Of a DNA stretch of 62,765 nucleotides, positions 40,663 through 49,785 are shown piece by piece. Under the pieces are notes generated by a model. That model ran no database searches. It was not told the origin of the DNA and saw only the letters and a list, made by a program, of their open reading frames with translations. A program made the translations under genes and the position numbers. Source of the stretch: Terriglobia bacterium (GTDB taxonomy: Bacteria > Acidobacteriota > Terriglobia > JAIQFV01); NCBI GenBank assembly GCA_020072965.1, contig JAIQFY010000009.1:73649-136413 (forward strand), read 5' to 3'. Position 1 is the first letter of the stretch. Each line of letters begins with the position of its first letter.

Positions 40663-42303
40663 ATGAAAGCATCAAAGCTGATTTATTTGGCCGTGGTGGG
40701 ATTTGTGATTGCGTTCCTGCTGACGGGTTCTGCATCTTTGGCAGATAAGAAATCCAAAGATCAAAAGGAGCGGGAGAAATCACTCAAGGCTGAAAAAGAA
40801 GGGAAGTTTTACAAGGATTGGCTGCAGAAAGACGTCACTTACATTATTACGGACGAAGAGCGAAAGGCTTTCAAGAACTTGAGCACGGACGAGGAACGCG
40901 ACCAGTTTATTGAGCAGTTCTGGTTGCGCCGGGATCCGACTCCGGACACCCAGGAAAATGAATACAAAGAAGAGCACTATCGCCGGATTGCTTACGCCAA
41001 CGAGCATTACGGCTCGGGTATCCCGGGTTGGAAGGCGGACCGGGGCCGCATCTACATCATGTATGGACCGGCGGATGAGATAGAATCTCATCCCAGCGGG
41101 GGCTCCTATGAGCGTCCCACTGAAGAAGGAGGAGGATCCACTTCCACCTATCCTTTTGAAATCTGGCGGTACCGTTACATCGAAGGGATCGGCAATGAGG
41201 TCCTGCTGGAGTTTGTCGACCCCACCATGAGCGGCGAATACCACTTGACCATCGACCCCAGTGAAAAAGACGCCTTATTGTACGTCCCCAATGCCGGGCT
41301 GACAATGATGGAGCAAATGGGTATGGCGAGCAAAGTGGATCGCTTTAACAATACGGACGGCACGCACATGGGAAGAGCCATTGGCGGGCAGTCGATGAAT
41401 CAAAATGAGTTCGAACGCCTGGAATTGCTGTCCAAGATCAATCGCCCCCCCCAGGTGAAATTCAAAGATCTCGAAGCGGTTGTGACCACGAAACTCTCCT
41501 ATAACCTTTTGCCCTTCGAAATGCGCAGCGATTTCATCAAGATCACCAATGAGACCGTTCTGACGCCGATCACCCTCCAGATTGAAAATAAGAACCTCAC
41601 CTACGTGGAGAAGGACGGAATCCATCAGGCTGTGGTCAACGTCTTCGGCCGGATTACCGGTGTGAACGGCCGCATCGCGCAGACCTTCGAACAGGTCATC
41701 GACCGGCGTATCCCGGACAGCGATTTCCAACGGGAACTTTCCGGCGTCTCCATCTTTCAAAAATCATTTCCGATGAGACCGGGCCTCTACAAGATTGACC
41801 TCGTGCTCAGGGACGTCAACAGCGGCAATCTCGGGAGCTACACGACCCGATTGAGGATTCCCTCCTTCAACGATGAAAAACTGGAATCGAGCACTTTGAT
41901 CCTGGCCGACAAGATTGAGAAAATTCCCTCGAAATTAGTGGGCTCGGACCAGCAGTTTGTGATCGGCTCCATGAAGGTCAGGCCCAGTGTGAGCGTGACT
42001 TTCGACCGTCAACAGAACCTCGGAATTTACTTGCAGGTGTATAATCTAGCGGTGGATGAACAGACCAACCGGCCTTCTGTTCAGGTGGAGTACACCATCA
42101 CCAACGACAAGGACAAATCGCAGGTCTTGAATTATGTTGAAACTCCGGAGAAGGTCGAAGGCCAATCGTCCCAGATGACCATCGAAAAGCTGATGCGCCT
42201 GGATAGCCTGCAACCGGGAAAGTATAGCGTTCAAATCAAAATAAGTGATAACATCAGCAAGCAGACGATCGTCCCCACGGCGACGTTTGAGGTCAAGAAC
42301 TAG
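40663..42303 (+). CDS. GWxTD-domain exported protein
   Basis: 546 residues. Signal/anchor helix at about 8-28 (YLAVVGFVIAFLLTGSASL). The GWxTD domain follows: LSTDEERDQFIEQFWLRRDP, YRRIAYANEHY, then GWKADRGRIYIMYGPADEIE and EIWRYRYIEGIGNEVLLEFVDP. The name motif reads GWKAD here (Ala in the Thr position). The rest is beta-rich with an immunoglobulin-like look. The family is frequent in Acidobacteriota and Bacteroidota; function unknown, exported. GGGAGAG precedes the ATG. Confidence 0.9.
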   Translation: MKASKLIYLAVVGFVIAFLLTGSASLADKKSKDQKEREKSLKAEKEGKFYKDWLQKDVTYIITDEERKAFKNLSTDEERDQFIEQFWLRRDPTPDTQENEYKEEHYRRIAYANEHYGSGIPGWKADRGRIYIMYGPADEIESHPSGGSYERPTEEGGGSTSTYPFEIWRYRYIEGIGNEVLLEFVDPTMSGEYHLTIDPSEKDALLYVPNAGLTMMEQMGMASKVDRFNNTDGTHMGRAIGGQSMNQNEFERLELLSKINRPPQVKFKDLEAVVTTKLSYNLLPFEMRSDFIKITNETVLTPITLQIENKNLTYVEKDGIHQAVVNVFGRITGVNGRIAQTFEQVIDRRIPDSDFQRELSGVSIFQKSFPMRPGLYKIDLVLRDVNSGNLGSYTTRLRIPSFNDEKLESSTLILADKIEKIPSKLVGSDQQFVIGSMKVRPSVSVTFDRQQNLGIYLQVYNLAVDEQTNRPSVQVEYTITNDKDKSQVLNYVETPEKVEGQSSQMTIEKLMRLDSLQPGKYSVQIKISDNISKQTIVPTATFEVKN

Positions 42304-42456
42304 GACTTGTGAATTGGGACCCTTCCACTCAGCGTTGGCAGGAAGCCTGAAGCAGGACAGCGGGAGGGCAAGAGGCACCGGGTATTCCCGAGGGAGCGTT
42401 TCCTCCGGGGGGCAGCCCCATAGAGTTGACTGCCACTTAATGTGAGTTACCACTGC

Positions 42457-44184
42457 ATGAAACATCGAGTCCTCATCGGTTGTCTCGTGTTTTTTCTGAG
42501 TGTGGCGTGTGCCCAGGCGCTGGAACTGGGATCCCTGAGCGGCGTTGTGAAGGAGCCTACCGGTCAGCCTGCGGTCGGGGTTGCCGTGGCTCTCTACAGC
42601 ACCGGCTCGACCCTGCCCATTGAGCGAAAAACCCTGAGTGACCTCAAAGGCCAGTTTCAATTCACAGCGCTCTTCCCGGGCAGTTACATGCTACAGATTT
42701 TCACCGTCGCTCCCTGGAGCCAGGTCTCCAAGGCACTGGTCGTCACTCCGGGCCGAAATGATTCGCTGGTCATCCACCTCTCTGACATCCTCACCCTGGC
42801 GTTTAAACCGCCCCGGATTACGACGGAGGGAGACGACCACCTTGAGGACGCAAAATGGGTTTTAAGAACATCGCGAACCACCCGGCCCATCCTGCGGTTC
42901 AAGGACAACCCGGATCTGGAGGCTGCGGCCGAGAACTCCCCGAACAGCTCCTTTCTGCCGTTTCGCGGCATCCTGGAAATCTCTTCGGCGAGCGAGGTTT
43001 CCAATGCGAGCCTCGACGCAAATTCATTCAATTCGTCATTTGCCTTTATTCGTCCGCTCTCGCCCACCACTCAGTTGCTGGTCGCCGGGGGAATCGGTTT
43101 TTTGGGTTCGAATCAGGCCAGTGTCAGCAGTGCGCTGAATTTCAAGCTCGATGAGAACCACACGGCCACCATCACACTGGGTCTGCGGCAATTCGGATTG
43201 CCTCTCTTGAACAATTCCGAGGTATCGCAGGTTCTGGCTTCACTCTCTGAGGTAAATACCTCCCTGTCCCAGAACCAGAGTTTCCTGGTTTCCCTGGACC
43301 TTCAGGACCGATTCAAATTAAGCGATCAACTCGAGATGATGGGGGGGATGACCTTCGACCACCTTGAATCGGTCCGGACGAGGAACATGGTGCGCCCTCG
43401 CGTCGGGATCACGGCCGATCTCTCTCCTGCGATGACCTTGCGCGCCCTGGCGATGAATACAACCCTGGAACGCGCCAAGACGTTTAACCTCCCGGAGGGC
43501 GAATCCATTAGCCTTCCTTCGATTGCCCGGATGATTCTTTCCCCCAACTCGACGCGGGCCGAATCGGTAAATCATATTGAGGTGAGTCTTGACCGCAAGA
43601 TCGATGAACGGACCCGTGTGGTCCTGAGCTTCTTTCAGGATCAGTTCAGGGATCGGACCCTCTTGCTCTCCAATTTTGACCCCATCGATGCGGGTGGATC
43701 CACCCAGCGCGGTTACGCGGTGGCTCTGCTCTCTCAGCCCACCCCGAAGTTGTCGATCTCTCTCGGCTACAATTATGCCGGAGGATTGGAGGAAGCCAAC
43801 GGGGCTGCCTTGATGCCGGAGCCCGGATTTGAAGCGGCGCAAATCTTCAAGACCCGCTATTATCACATCGTCACGGGAGGCATGGGGTTCCAGATTCCCC
43901 GGGCGCAGACCCAGGTCAACATGCTTTATCGAAAGATTCTTGGTCTTCCTGTGACTATCGTTGATCCCTTCCAGTCCAGTTTTTTTGCCTCAGAAGCCGG
44001 GTTCAATCTGGTGATTACGCAGCCCCTCCCCAACTTCACCATGCTGCCCGGTCAGTTGGAGGCCCAGGCCGATTTTCGAAATCTATTCTCGGAAGGGTCT
44101 TCCCGCCCTGGAAACTCCCTCCCCATCGACATCCTCTCACAACAAGCGCGAGTGATTCGCGGCGGGTTGAGCTTTAAATTCTGA
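42457..44184 (+). CDS. Outer-membrane barrel with N-terminal carboxypeptidase-regulatory-like domain
   Basis: 575 residues from ATG 42457 (GTG 42442 adds five). Signal peptide KHRVLIGCLVFFLSVACAQA. An Ig-like CarboxypepD_reg domain lies at about 25-110 (GSLSGVVKEPTGQPAVGVAVALY, GQFQFTALFPGSYML). The rest alternates as amphipathic strands and ends in LSFKF, with the terminal Phe typical of BAM substrates. It resembles the barrel half of acidobacterial TonB-dependent-like proteins but has no visible plug. The GWxTD gene precedes it, and ruvB follows 12 bases later. Confidence 0.78.
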   Translation: MKHRVLIGCLVFFLSVACAQALELGSLSGVVKEPTGQPAVGVAVALYSTGSTLPIERKTLSDLKGQFQFTALFPGSYMLQIFTVAPWSQVSKALVVTPGRNDSLVIHLSDILTLAFKPPRITTEGDDHLEDAKWVLRTSRTTRPILRFKDNPDLEAAAENSPNSSFLPFRGILEISSASEVSNASLDANSFNSSFAFIRPLSPTTQLLVAGGIGFLGSNQASVSSALNFKLDENHTATITLGLRQFGLPLLNNSEVSQVLASLSEVNTSLSQNQSFLVSLDLQDRFKLSDQLEMMGGMTFDHLESVRTRNMVRPRVGITADLSPAMTLRALAMNTTLERAKTFNLPEGESISLPSIARMILSPNSTRAESVNHIEVSLDRKIDERTRVVLSFFQDQFRDRTLLLSNFDPIDAGGSTQRGYAVALLSQPTPKLSISLGYNYAGGLEEANGAALMPEPGFEAAQIFKTRYYHIVTGGMGFQIPRAQTQVNMLYRKILGLPVTIVDPFQSSFFASEAGFNLVITQPLPNFTMLPGQLEAQADFRNLFSEGSSRPGNSLPIDILSQQARVIRGGLSFKF

Positions 44185-44196
44185 TAAGCTGTAATC

Positions 44197-45213
44197 ATGC
44201 CCCGTCTGATTTCAGGTCAACCCCTCGACGACGACGTCAAATTTGAATTACCCCTTCGTCCCCGCCTTCTCAAGGAATTCATCGGCCAACCCAAGGTGCG
44301 CGAGAATCTTTCCATTAGCATTGAAGCGGCACGGGCACGGAAGGAATCGATGGATCACGTCTTGCTCTACGGCCCACCCGGCCTGGGGAAGACGACCCTG
44401 GCCAGCATTATTGCAAATGAATTGGGGGTGAGTATCCGGTCGACTTCCGGACCCTTAATCCAGATCAAGGGTGACCTGACGGCCGTGCTCACCAATCTTC
44501 AGCCGCACGATGTGCTTTTCATCGATGAAATTCACCGGCTGCAACCGGCTATTGAAGAGATCCTCTACCCGGCGATGGAGGATTACAAGCTGGACATTAT
44601 GATCGGACAAGGGCCGAGCGCCCGCGCCATTACTATGCCACTTCCGAAATTCACGCTGATCGGGGCCACCACCCGGGCAGGTCTCCTCTCAGCCCCCTTA
44701 CGCTCGCGCTTTGGGATCATTCACCGGCTCAATTATTACGAAGAGTCGAGCATCGCCGAGATCGTGACGCGTTCAGCCACCATTCTCGGTGCTGAGATCG
44801 AAGCAGCCGCCATCCAGGAAATAGCGCGCCGCTCCCGGGGCACTCCCCGAATCGCCAACCGGCTCTTGCGTCGCGTTCGTGATTTCGCACAAGTGAAGGG
44901 GAATGGCACCATCACCCACCCCCTGGCCATCGATGGGCTGAGCATGCTGGATGTGGACGAACGCGGGCTGGACGAAATGGACCGCACCGTCCTCAATACC
45001 ATCATTCACAAATTCAATGGGGGGCCGGTGGGCATCTCAACTATCGCTGCCGCCATGAGCGAAGAGGAAGACGCCATCGAGGAGATTTACGAGCCCTTTT
45101 TGATTCAAATTGGATTCCTGGATCGAACGCCGCGGGGCCGGGTGGTCACTCCGCTGGCCTATCGCTATTTTGGAATTGCTCCCCAGGGCGGGCAAAACCC
45201 TCTCTTCCAATGA
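44197..45213 (+). CDS. ruvB: Holliday junction DNA helicase RuvB
   Basis: 338 residues, the usual size. It drives Holliday junction branch migration with RuvA in recombination repair. Walker A GPPGLGKT (59-66), Walker B VLFIDE (Asp110, Glu111), sensor 1 GATTRAG, Arg-finger area PLRSRFG, and a C-terminal winged helix ending [12 protein letters not shown]. ruvA and ruvC are not adjacent. No Shine-Dalgarno is visible within the 12-base gap to the preceding gene. Confidence 0.98.
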   Translation: MPRLISGQPLDDDVKFELPLRPRLLKEFIGQPKVRENLSISIEAARARKESMDHVLLYGPPGLGKTTLASIIANELGVSIRSTSGPLIQIKGDLTAVLTNLQPHDVLFIDEIHRLQPAIEEILYPAMEDYKLDIMIGQGPSARAITMPLPKFTLIGATTRAGLLSAPLRSRFGIIHRLNYYEESSIAEIVTRSATILGAEIEAAAIQEIARRSRGTPRIANRLLRRVRDFAQVKGNGTITHPLAIDGLSMLDVDERGLDEMDRTVLNTIIHKFNGGPVGISTIAAAMSEEEDAIEEIYEPFLIQIGFLDRTPRGRVVTPLAYRYFGIAPQGGQNPLFQ

Positions 45214-45259
45214 GGGGATACAAGGAACCCCACACTCCGGGGAGGAGATTGATCCTTCC

Positions 45260-46951
45260 ATGTCTCACTGCTTCCAGACCCGACGATCCATGTTACTCTT
45301 GAAAAAATTGCTTTCTTCCATCTTCCTAATCCTCGCAACAGTTCTCCTCATCTTCCCGGCAAGGGGGGATGGGCAAACCATTTCCACCGTGCGTCCGGCA
45401 GCGGACGGGCGCCCTGTATCGGAACAGGCTTTCGCTGAGGCGGATTTGAAGGCATTTATCAACACCATATTTCTTACGGCCCAGGAAGTCCGGCCTGAAC
45501 TTCGCGCGGCCGGACTGCGGCTGTTGGCGACCGTGATAGGCAATATGGAAACCGCTCGCGCGCTGTGGGTTTACGACCAGGCTTTCAAGGCCACCGAACA
45601 AATCTCCGCCCCGAACACACTCGCCCTGCGGCAGGCGCTGGAACGAGAAGTCATTCTCGAAGAAGCAAAACTCGATTTAAAGCAGGCCATTGACCACGCC
45701 CTGGCGCTCCAAGAGGAGCTGGTGACACCCGAGGGAACCCATGCCGGGGAGAATGTGAAACTCGTCCTGCTGGCGGACCTGGTGCGGAGGATTACAGATG
45801 ATGACGCGGATTCTCTATTCCAGAAAATTGCGCCTGTCCTGGTGAGGGAAGATAATAATTTCGACCAAACCCTCACGATCGCCGAGTTCTTTCAGAAGAA
45901 CCATCCAGAACGGTCACAACAACTCTTCAACCACGCGGTGGCGAAATTCTATAACCTCCCCGCCGCGGAAGCTTCGCTCGACACCTTCGCCACACTGACC
46001 CGGACGGTAGGAGCCACGAATCCGAACCTGGCAGAGATGGGAATCGACGTCCTCTTGAGAAAGGCGGATGAAATTGACTCCAAACTGAGTCCGCAAAAAT
46101 CCGGCGACCCACAACCTCCAGGTCCCTCGGAGGGCGTTTATGGCCCCACCCATCTGCTCGTTCTGAGTCAATTCCTCCCGCTCATGCGGCAAATCAATCC
46201 GGGCCGGGGAGATGATTGGATCAAAGCACTTCAGGATAAAAGGAATCAGGACGGTTTGAAGCAAGCCTCATCGGGGCGTGTTTACCGGCCGAACCTCGGA
46301 ACCGAACCGAGGAGTCCGATCAACACAGGGTCTTCAACATCCCCTCGCACCGGCCAGCCCAACGCGCCCGGCATTGAGAGAAGGGGCTCTCCGCCGCCGT
46401 CCTATTTTGACCCCAGAGGTGGCGCCAACACGCCCGGTGTAAATCCGGATCAACCAGCCGCACTCGACCAGATGATGAACCTCGCAGCGCAGCCCACGTC
46501 CGCCTTTTCATTGCCGCTGACCCAGGATCTGGTCAAGGCCCAAACGCTTTCCAAGAACCAACCCGTCGAGTACTCGCATCGGCTCGAAGGAATTCTGCCC
46601 CGCCTTCAACTCGAAAATAACCCTCAAGCGAAAGCTTCCGCGCTCGCGCAGATCGCCCTGGCATATTTCCAAATGGGCGAAACCGTCCAGGCCCGGAAAT
46701 ACGTCAGTGAGTGCCTGGCCCAGAGTCTCCAAGGCGATTCATCGTTGCTCAGGAATTCCACGACGCCCGCCCTTTTCTTTACAATGTATTCCGCGACTTC
46801 GAACGCGGTGACCAAACTGGTCCCCCTGTTCCCACGGGAAGCCATTGAAGCCGCCAAGTCCATCCCGGACAGTCAACTCCGGCTTCGAGTGATGATTGAT
46901 GCAATTCGCTCTTTGAGTCCTCTCATCTCGACCTCCGGGCGCAAGCGTTAA
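45260..46951 (+). CDS. Exported alpha-helical protein of unknown function
   Basis: 563 residues from ATG 45260, after GGGGAGGAG; ATG 45290 (MLLLKKLL) is an alternative. A signal peptide is visible (LLKKLLSSIFLILATVLLIFPARG). The body is helix-rich, with repeated 30-40-residue helical pairs, and a low-complexity Pro/Gly/Asn linker lies at about 375-450. I do not recognise a family. The gene lies between ruvB and folK in one direction. Confidence 0.7.
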   Translation: MSHCFQTRRSMLLLKKLLSSIFLILATVLLIFPARGDGQTISTVRPAADGRPVSEQAFAEADLKAFINTIFLTAQEVRPELRAAGLRLLATVIGNMETARALWVYDQAFKATEQISAPNTLALRQALEREVILEEAKLDLKQAIDHALALQEELVTPEGTHAGENVKLVLLADLVRRITDDDADSLFQKIAPVLVREDNNFDQTLTIAEFFQKNHPERSQQLFNHAVAKFYNLPAAEASLDTFATLTRTVGATNPNLAEMGIDVLLRKADEIDSKLSPQKSGDPQPPGPSEGVYGPTHLLVLSQFLPLMRQINPGRGDDWIKALQDKRNQDGLKQASSGRVYRPNLGTEPRSPINTGSSTSPRTGQPNAPGIERRGSPPPSYFDPRGGANTPGVNPDQPAALDQMMNLAAQPTSAFSLPLTQDLVKAQTLSKNQPVEYSHRLEGILPRLQLENNPQAKASALAQIALAYFQMGETVQARKYVSECLAQSLQGDSSLLRNSTTPALFFTMYSATSNAVTKLVPLFPREAIEAAKSIPDSQLRLRVMIDAIRSLSPLISTSGRKR

Positions 46952-47043
46952 CGGGGCATCCGACTCACACCCTTTTTCTCGTGAAGCCAGCTGAACTCCA
47001 GACGATACCGTAAAAGATGCTACAATCCTGAAGAGGGAAACTC

Positions 47044-47547
47044 GTGACTGTGGAGCCGACAGACATTCACACCGCCTATCTGGGTCTCGGAAGCAACGTC
47101 GAAGACAAGCGCGAGAACCTTCGGCTGGCCCGGGTTTGGCTTCAGACTCCCGCTGTCAGAATTGTTCGGGAATCTTCCATCTACAGAACGTCTCCTGTGG
47201 ATTACCTCGAACAGGACTGGTTCTTCAACCAGGTACTGGCCGTTGAAACCCCGCTCTCCCCGGAGGAATTGCTGGCACACTGCTTAAGCGTTGAAATCAA
47301 AATCGGGCGGGAACGGACATTCGACAAGGGTCCAAGGACTATTGACATCGACCTCCTGTTTTATGAAAGCAATGTCATCAACCGTTTCGATCTGGTCGTT
47401 CCCCATCCACACCTCGCCGAAAGGAAATTCGTTCTGGTCCCGATGGCTGAGCTCGCTCCTGATTTTGTTCATCCCCTCCTTATGAAGCCTATTCGCACCC
47501 TGCTTGCTGAACGGGCCAATGACCCCGCCAAAGTAGAGCTCCTCTGA
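47044..47547 (+). CDS. folK: 2-amino-4-hydroxy-6-hydroxymethyldihydropteridine diphosphokinase
   Basis: 167 residues; GTG start with GAAGAGG upstream. HPPK transfers pyrophosphate from ATP in folate synthesis. Motifs: YLGLGSNVEDKRENL near the N-terminus, SSIYRTSPV, FFNQVLAVET, RERTFDKGPRTIDIDLLFY (Asp pair for Mg) and VPHPHLAERKFVLVPM. Complete. Confidence 0.96.
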   Translation: MTVEPTDIHTAYLGLGSNVEDKRENLRLARVWLQTPAVRIVRESSIYRTSPVDYLEQDWFFNQVLAVETPLSPEELLAHCLSVEIKIGRERTFDKGPRTIDIDLLFYESNVINRFDLVVPHPHLAERKFVLVPMAELAPDFVHPLLMKPIRTLLAERANDPAKVELL

Positions 47548-47867
47548 GATCCTTCGGATTCTAAATTGCCACTGAATCATCAGGATTGGTGCTGGCCGTG
47601 CCTGCAGAGCCACGCCTCTTAATCATCTTTTTACTCCCTCTTTATGGACTTTTTATTTTTCATTTATGACTTCCTTATCCCTGTCCTGCTAGCGTACCAA
47701 GGTCGCGAAGCGCCGAACGATCCTTCGATAGCCCTCCGTTTCGATCGGGCTAAGTTTTTGTGAGGATCATCGGAAGCACTCCAGCCAAGCCAGTCACTTT
47801 TCTCACACGCTGGTGCGATGAAACGCGGCATATCAAAGATTCTTTACCAATTCCTCTGGAGACAACA
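47548..47867. other. Region upstream of the Kdp locus, 320 bases
   Basis: The middle part is AT-rich (near 47625-47675) and is the likely promoter zone for the porin and kdp genes, but no firm -35/-10 pair stands out. An AGCCC/GGGCT stem followed by AAGTTTTT is at about 47730-47760. I do not see a c-di-AMP riboswitch pattern. Confidence 0.45.
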
Positions 47868-49490
47868 ATGCGAAAGCTGCTAACGTCCGCCTGCTTCTGC
47901 CTGCAGTGCACCGCCTTCATGTTGGCAGGTTCGATGTGGACACCGGCACAAGAAACAAATCAACCGCCGAAAGTTGCAGAACCAAAAGCTCAAAGTCAAG
48001 GTTCACCAACCGATCGGGAAAAACTACTGCTCGACCGAATCACCAAGCTGGAACAGCGGCTGGCCGCGCTCGAATCCAAAGCGGGAGGAACGTCCGACGC
48101 GACGACTCAAACCGCTTCATTCTCCACGCTGCCCCGTGAAGTCAAGCAGGATTCTGCCTCGTTTATGCAAGCACAAAAGGAGGCCGCGCCCTTGCCGTCT
48201 GCGTCCGCCGAGCCCGAAAAAAAGAAACCGACAGAGCCCTTCGCGTTCGCAGATTTCACCTGGTTGAATGGCAATCCGCGCACCAAAGAGCCGGCGATGG
48301 ACACGAAGTTCTTTACGCCGGAAATCAGAACGAATGTCGACTACAACTTCGACTTCAACCATCCCCTGGACCATACGATCAGCGGGTCAAGCGAGGTTTT
48401 TCGATCGAATGAATTCCAGTTGACGCAGTTGGGTGTGGGCGGCGATTTCCATTACGACCGCGTTCGTGCCCGGGTGATGACGCAGTTCGGGATGTATTCG
48501 CAAACGACGCCGCGCAATGATGCCAGTCCGGCACGCGGCCAGTGGAACCTGGCCGACGCTTATCGCTACATTTCGGAAGCGTACGGCGGCTACCACTTTG
48601 ACGCGCTGCATGGTATCAATGTCGACGCCGGAATCTTCATGTCGTATGTCGGCCTCTTCAGTTATTACAACTTCGACAACTGGGCGTACCAACCGTCGTA
48701 TGTGTCATCCAACACGCCGTGGTTCTTCAACGGTCTCCGGATCCAGATTTTCCCGACCGATAAGCTGAAGATCGAGCCGTGGTTCGTGAATGGGTGGCAA
48801 TCCTACGGCAAGTTCAACAAGAGGCCGGGCGTGGGGGGGCAGATCCTATGGCGTCCAAATGGCTGGCTGTCGATTCTTGGCAACCAGTATGCGCTCGGCC
48901 GTGACACTTTAGGTGTGACCGGTCGCACGCGTTTCCATACCGATGACAGCATCCAAATCAAATACTACGACACGCCGGACAAGATGCTCGACAAGGCGGC
49001 GTTTTCTTTGACCGTGGATGCCGGATGTGAAAGCGGCGGCGGGGTGAGTTGTTTTGGCAACCGCCCGGGCGGCCCGAAGCAGAGCTTCCTCGGCTTCATG
49101 ATTTACAACCGCGTTTGGTTCCACCACGATCTCTATGCCGTGACGCTGGGGGGTGGCGCCATCAACAACCCAGGTCGGTACCTGGTCCTGCTGCCGCCGA
49201 TTAACGGAGCGACCGCGGCCTCGGGCACGCCCTATTTCACGGAGAATCCCGGCGATCCCTACAAGGCGTGGGATGCGTCCGCGACCTTTGACTACATGCC
49301 CAGTCAGTACATCACCTTTCGCTGGGAATACAACCATCGTGCGGCCAATGTCCCCTATTTTTCGGGGCCGGGCGGCGTGACCCCTCCGGGCGGCAACACT
49401 GGGGCTCCCGGCTCTTTGGTGCCCGGCTTTACGCCGGACCTGCGCAAGACGGAGAACCGGATTAACTTTGCCATTCTGGTGAAATTCTAG
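47868..49490 (+). CDS. Outer-membrane beta-barrel porin (BBP2/OmpL-like)
   Basis: 540 residues. Signal peptide at 1-26 (KLLTSACFCLQCTAFMLAGSM), a Pro/Gln-rich linker, a short coiled coil (LLLDRITKLEQRLAALESK) that may trimerise or anchor to peptidoglycan, then a barrel with many aromatic-ended strands (IEPWFVNGWQSYGKF, ILWRPNGWLSILGNQY) and a terminal Phe (FAILVKF). The pattern fits putative beta-barrel porin-2. It lies 106 bases ahead of the kdp genes, so a role in outer-membrane K+ entry is an inference. Confidence 0.82.
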   Translation: MRKLLTSACFCLQCTAFMLAGSMWTPAQETNQPPKVAEPKAQSQGSPTDREKLLLDRITKLEQRLAALESKAGGTSDATTQTASFSTLPREVKQDSASFMQAQKEAAPLPSASAEPEKKKPTEPFAFADFTWLNGNPRTKEPAMDTKFFTPEIRTNVDYNFDFNHPLDHTISGSSEVFRSNEFQLTQLGVGGDFHYDRVRARVMTQFGMYSQTTPRNDASPARGQWNLADAYRYISEAYGGYHFDALHGINVDAGIFMSYVGLFSYYNFDNWAYQPSYVSSNTPWFFNGLRIQIFPTDKLKIEPWFVNGWQSYGKFNKRPGVGGQILWRPNGWLSILGNQYALGRDTLGVTGRTRFHTDDSIQIKYYDTPDKMLDKAAFSLTVDAGCESGGGVSCFGNRPGGPKQSFLGFMIYNRVWFHHDLYAVTLGGGAINNPGRYLVLLPPINGATAASGTPYFTENPGDPYKAWDASATFDYMPSQYITFRWEYNHRAANVPYFSGPGGVTPPGGNTGAPGSLVPGFTPDLRKTENRINFAILVKF

Positions 49491-49596
49491 GGGGCCAAGG
49501 AAAGCGTGGAGCGGCCCGGCATCGTGGGTGGCTGTGCCGCCCCAAGGGCTCGAGGTGAACCAGATTGATCAATTCGGAGTTCCTGGGAGGGCGAGT

Positions 49597-49683
49597 ATGC
49601 AGGACTTGGTTTTCATTCTGATTACGATCGCATTCTTCGCACTATCGATCGGTTACGTGCGCTTCTGTGACCGCGTGAAGTGA
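49597..49683 (+). CDS. Small membrane peptide at the head of kdp (28 aa)
   Basis: Sequence MQDLVFILITIAFF then ALSIGYVRFCDRVK: one hydrophobic helix with a charged C-terminus. GGGAGG precedes the ATG by eight bases and kdpF follows 11 bases after the stop. Peptides of this size and pattern (helix then CDR/CERL end) occur before kdpF in other bacteria in my recollection. Possibly a KdpFABC accessory. Confidence 0.75.
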   Translation: MQDLVFILITIAFFALSIGYVRFCDRVK

Positions 49684-49694
49684 GGTGCAACTCC

Positions 49695-49784
49695 ATGAAC
49701 TTTGAATCGATGATTCTGCTCGTCGTCAGCGCTCTGTTGCTGGTGTATCTGCTCTACGCACTGCTGCGCCCGGAGAAATTCTGA
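49695..49784 (+). CDS. kdpF: KdpF, small subunit of the K+-transporting ATPase
   Basis: 29 residues: one helix ([18 protein letters not shown]) ending RPEKF, the typical KdpF end. GAGGTG is seven bases upstream, and the kdpA ATG starts one base after the stop. It stabilises the KdpABC complex in the inner membrane. Confidence 0.92.
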   Translation: MNFESMILLVVSALLLVYLLYALLRPEKF

Positions 49785-49785
49785 T

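Noticed and set aside
47548-47867. c-di-AMP (ydaO-type) riboswitch ahead of kdp
   Set aside because: I could not find the conserved helices or pseudoknot pattern; only AT-rich DNA and one short stem are visible.
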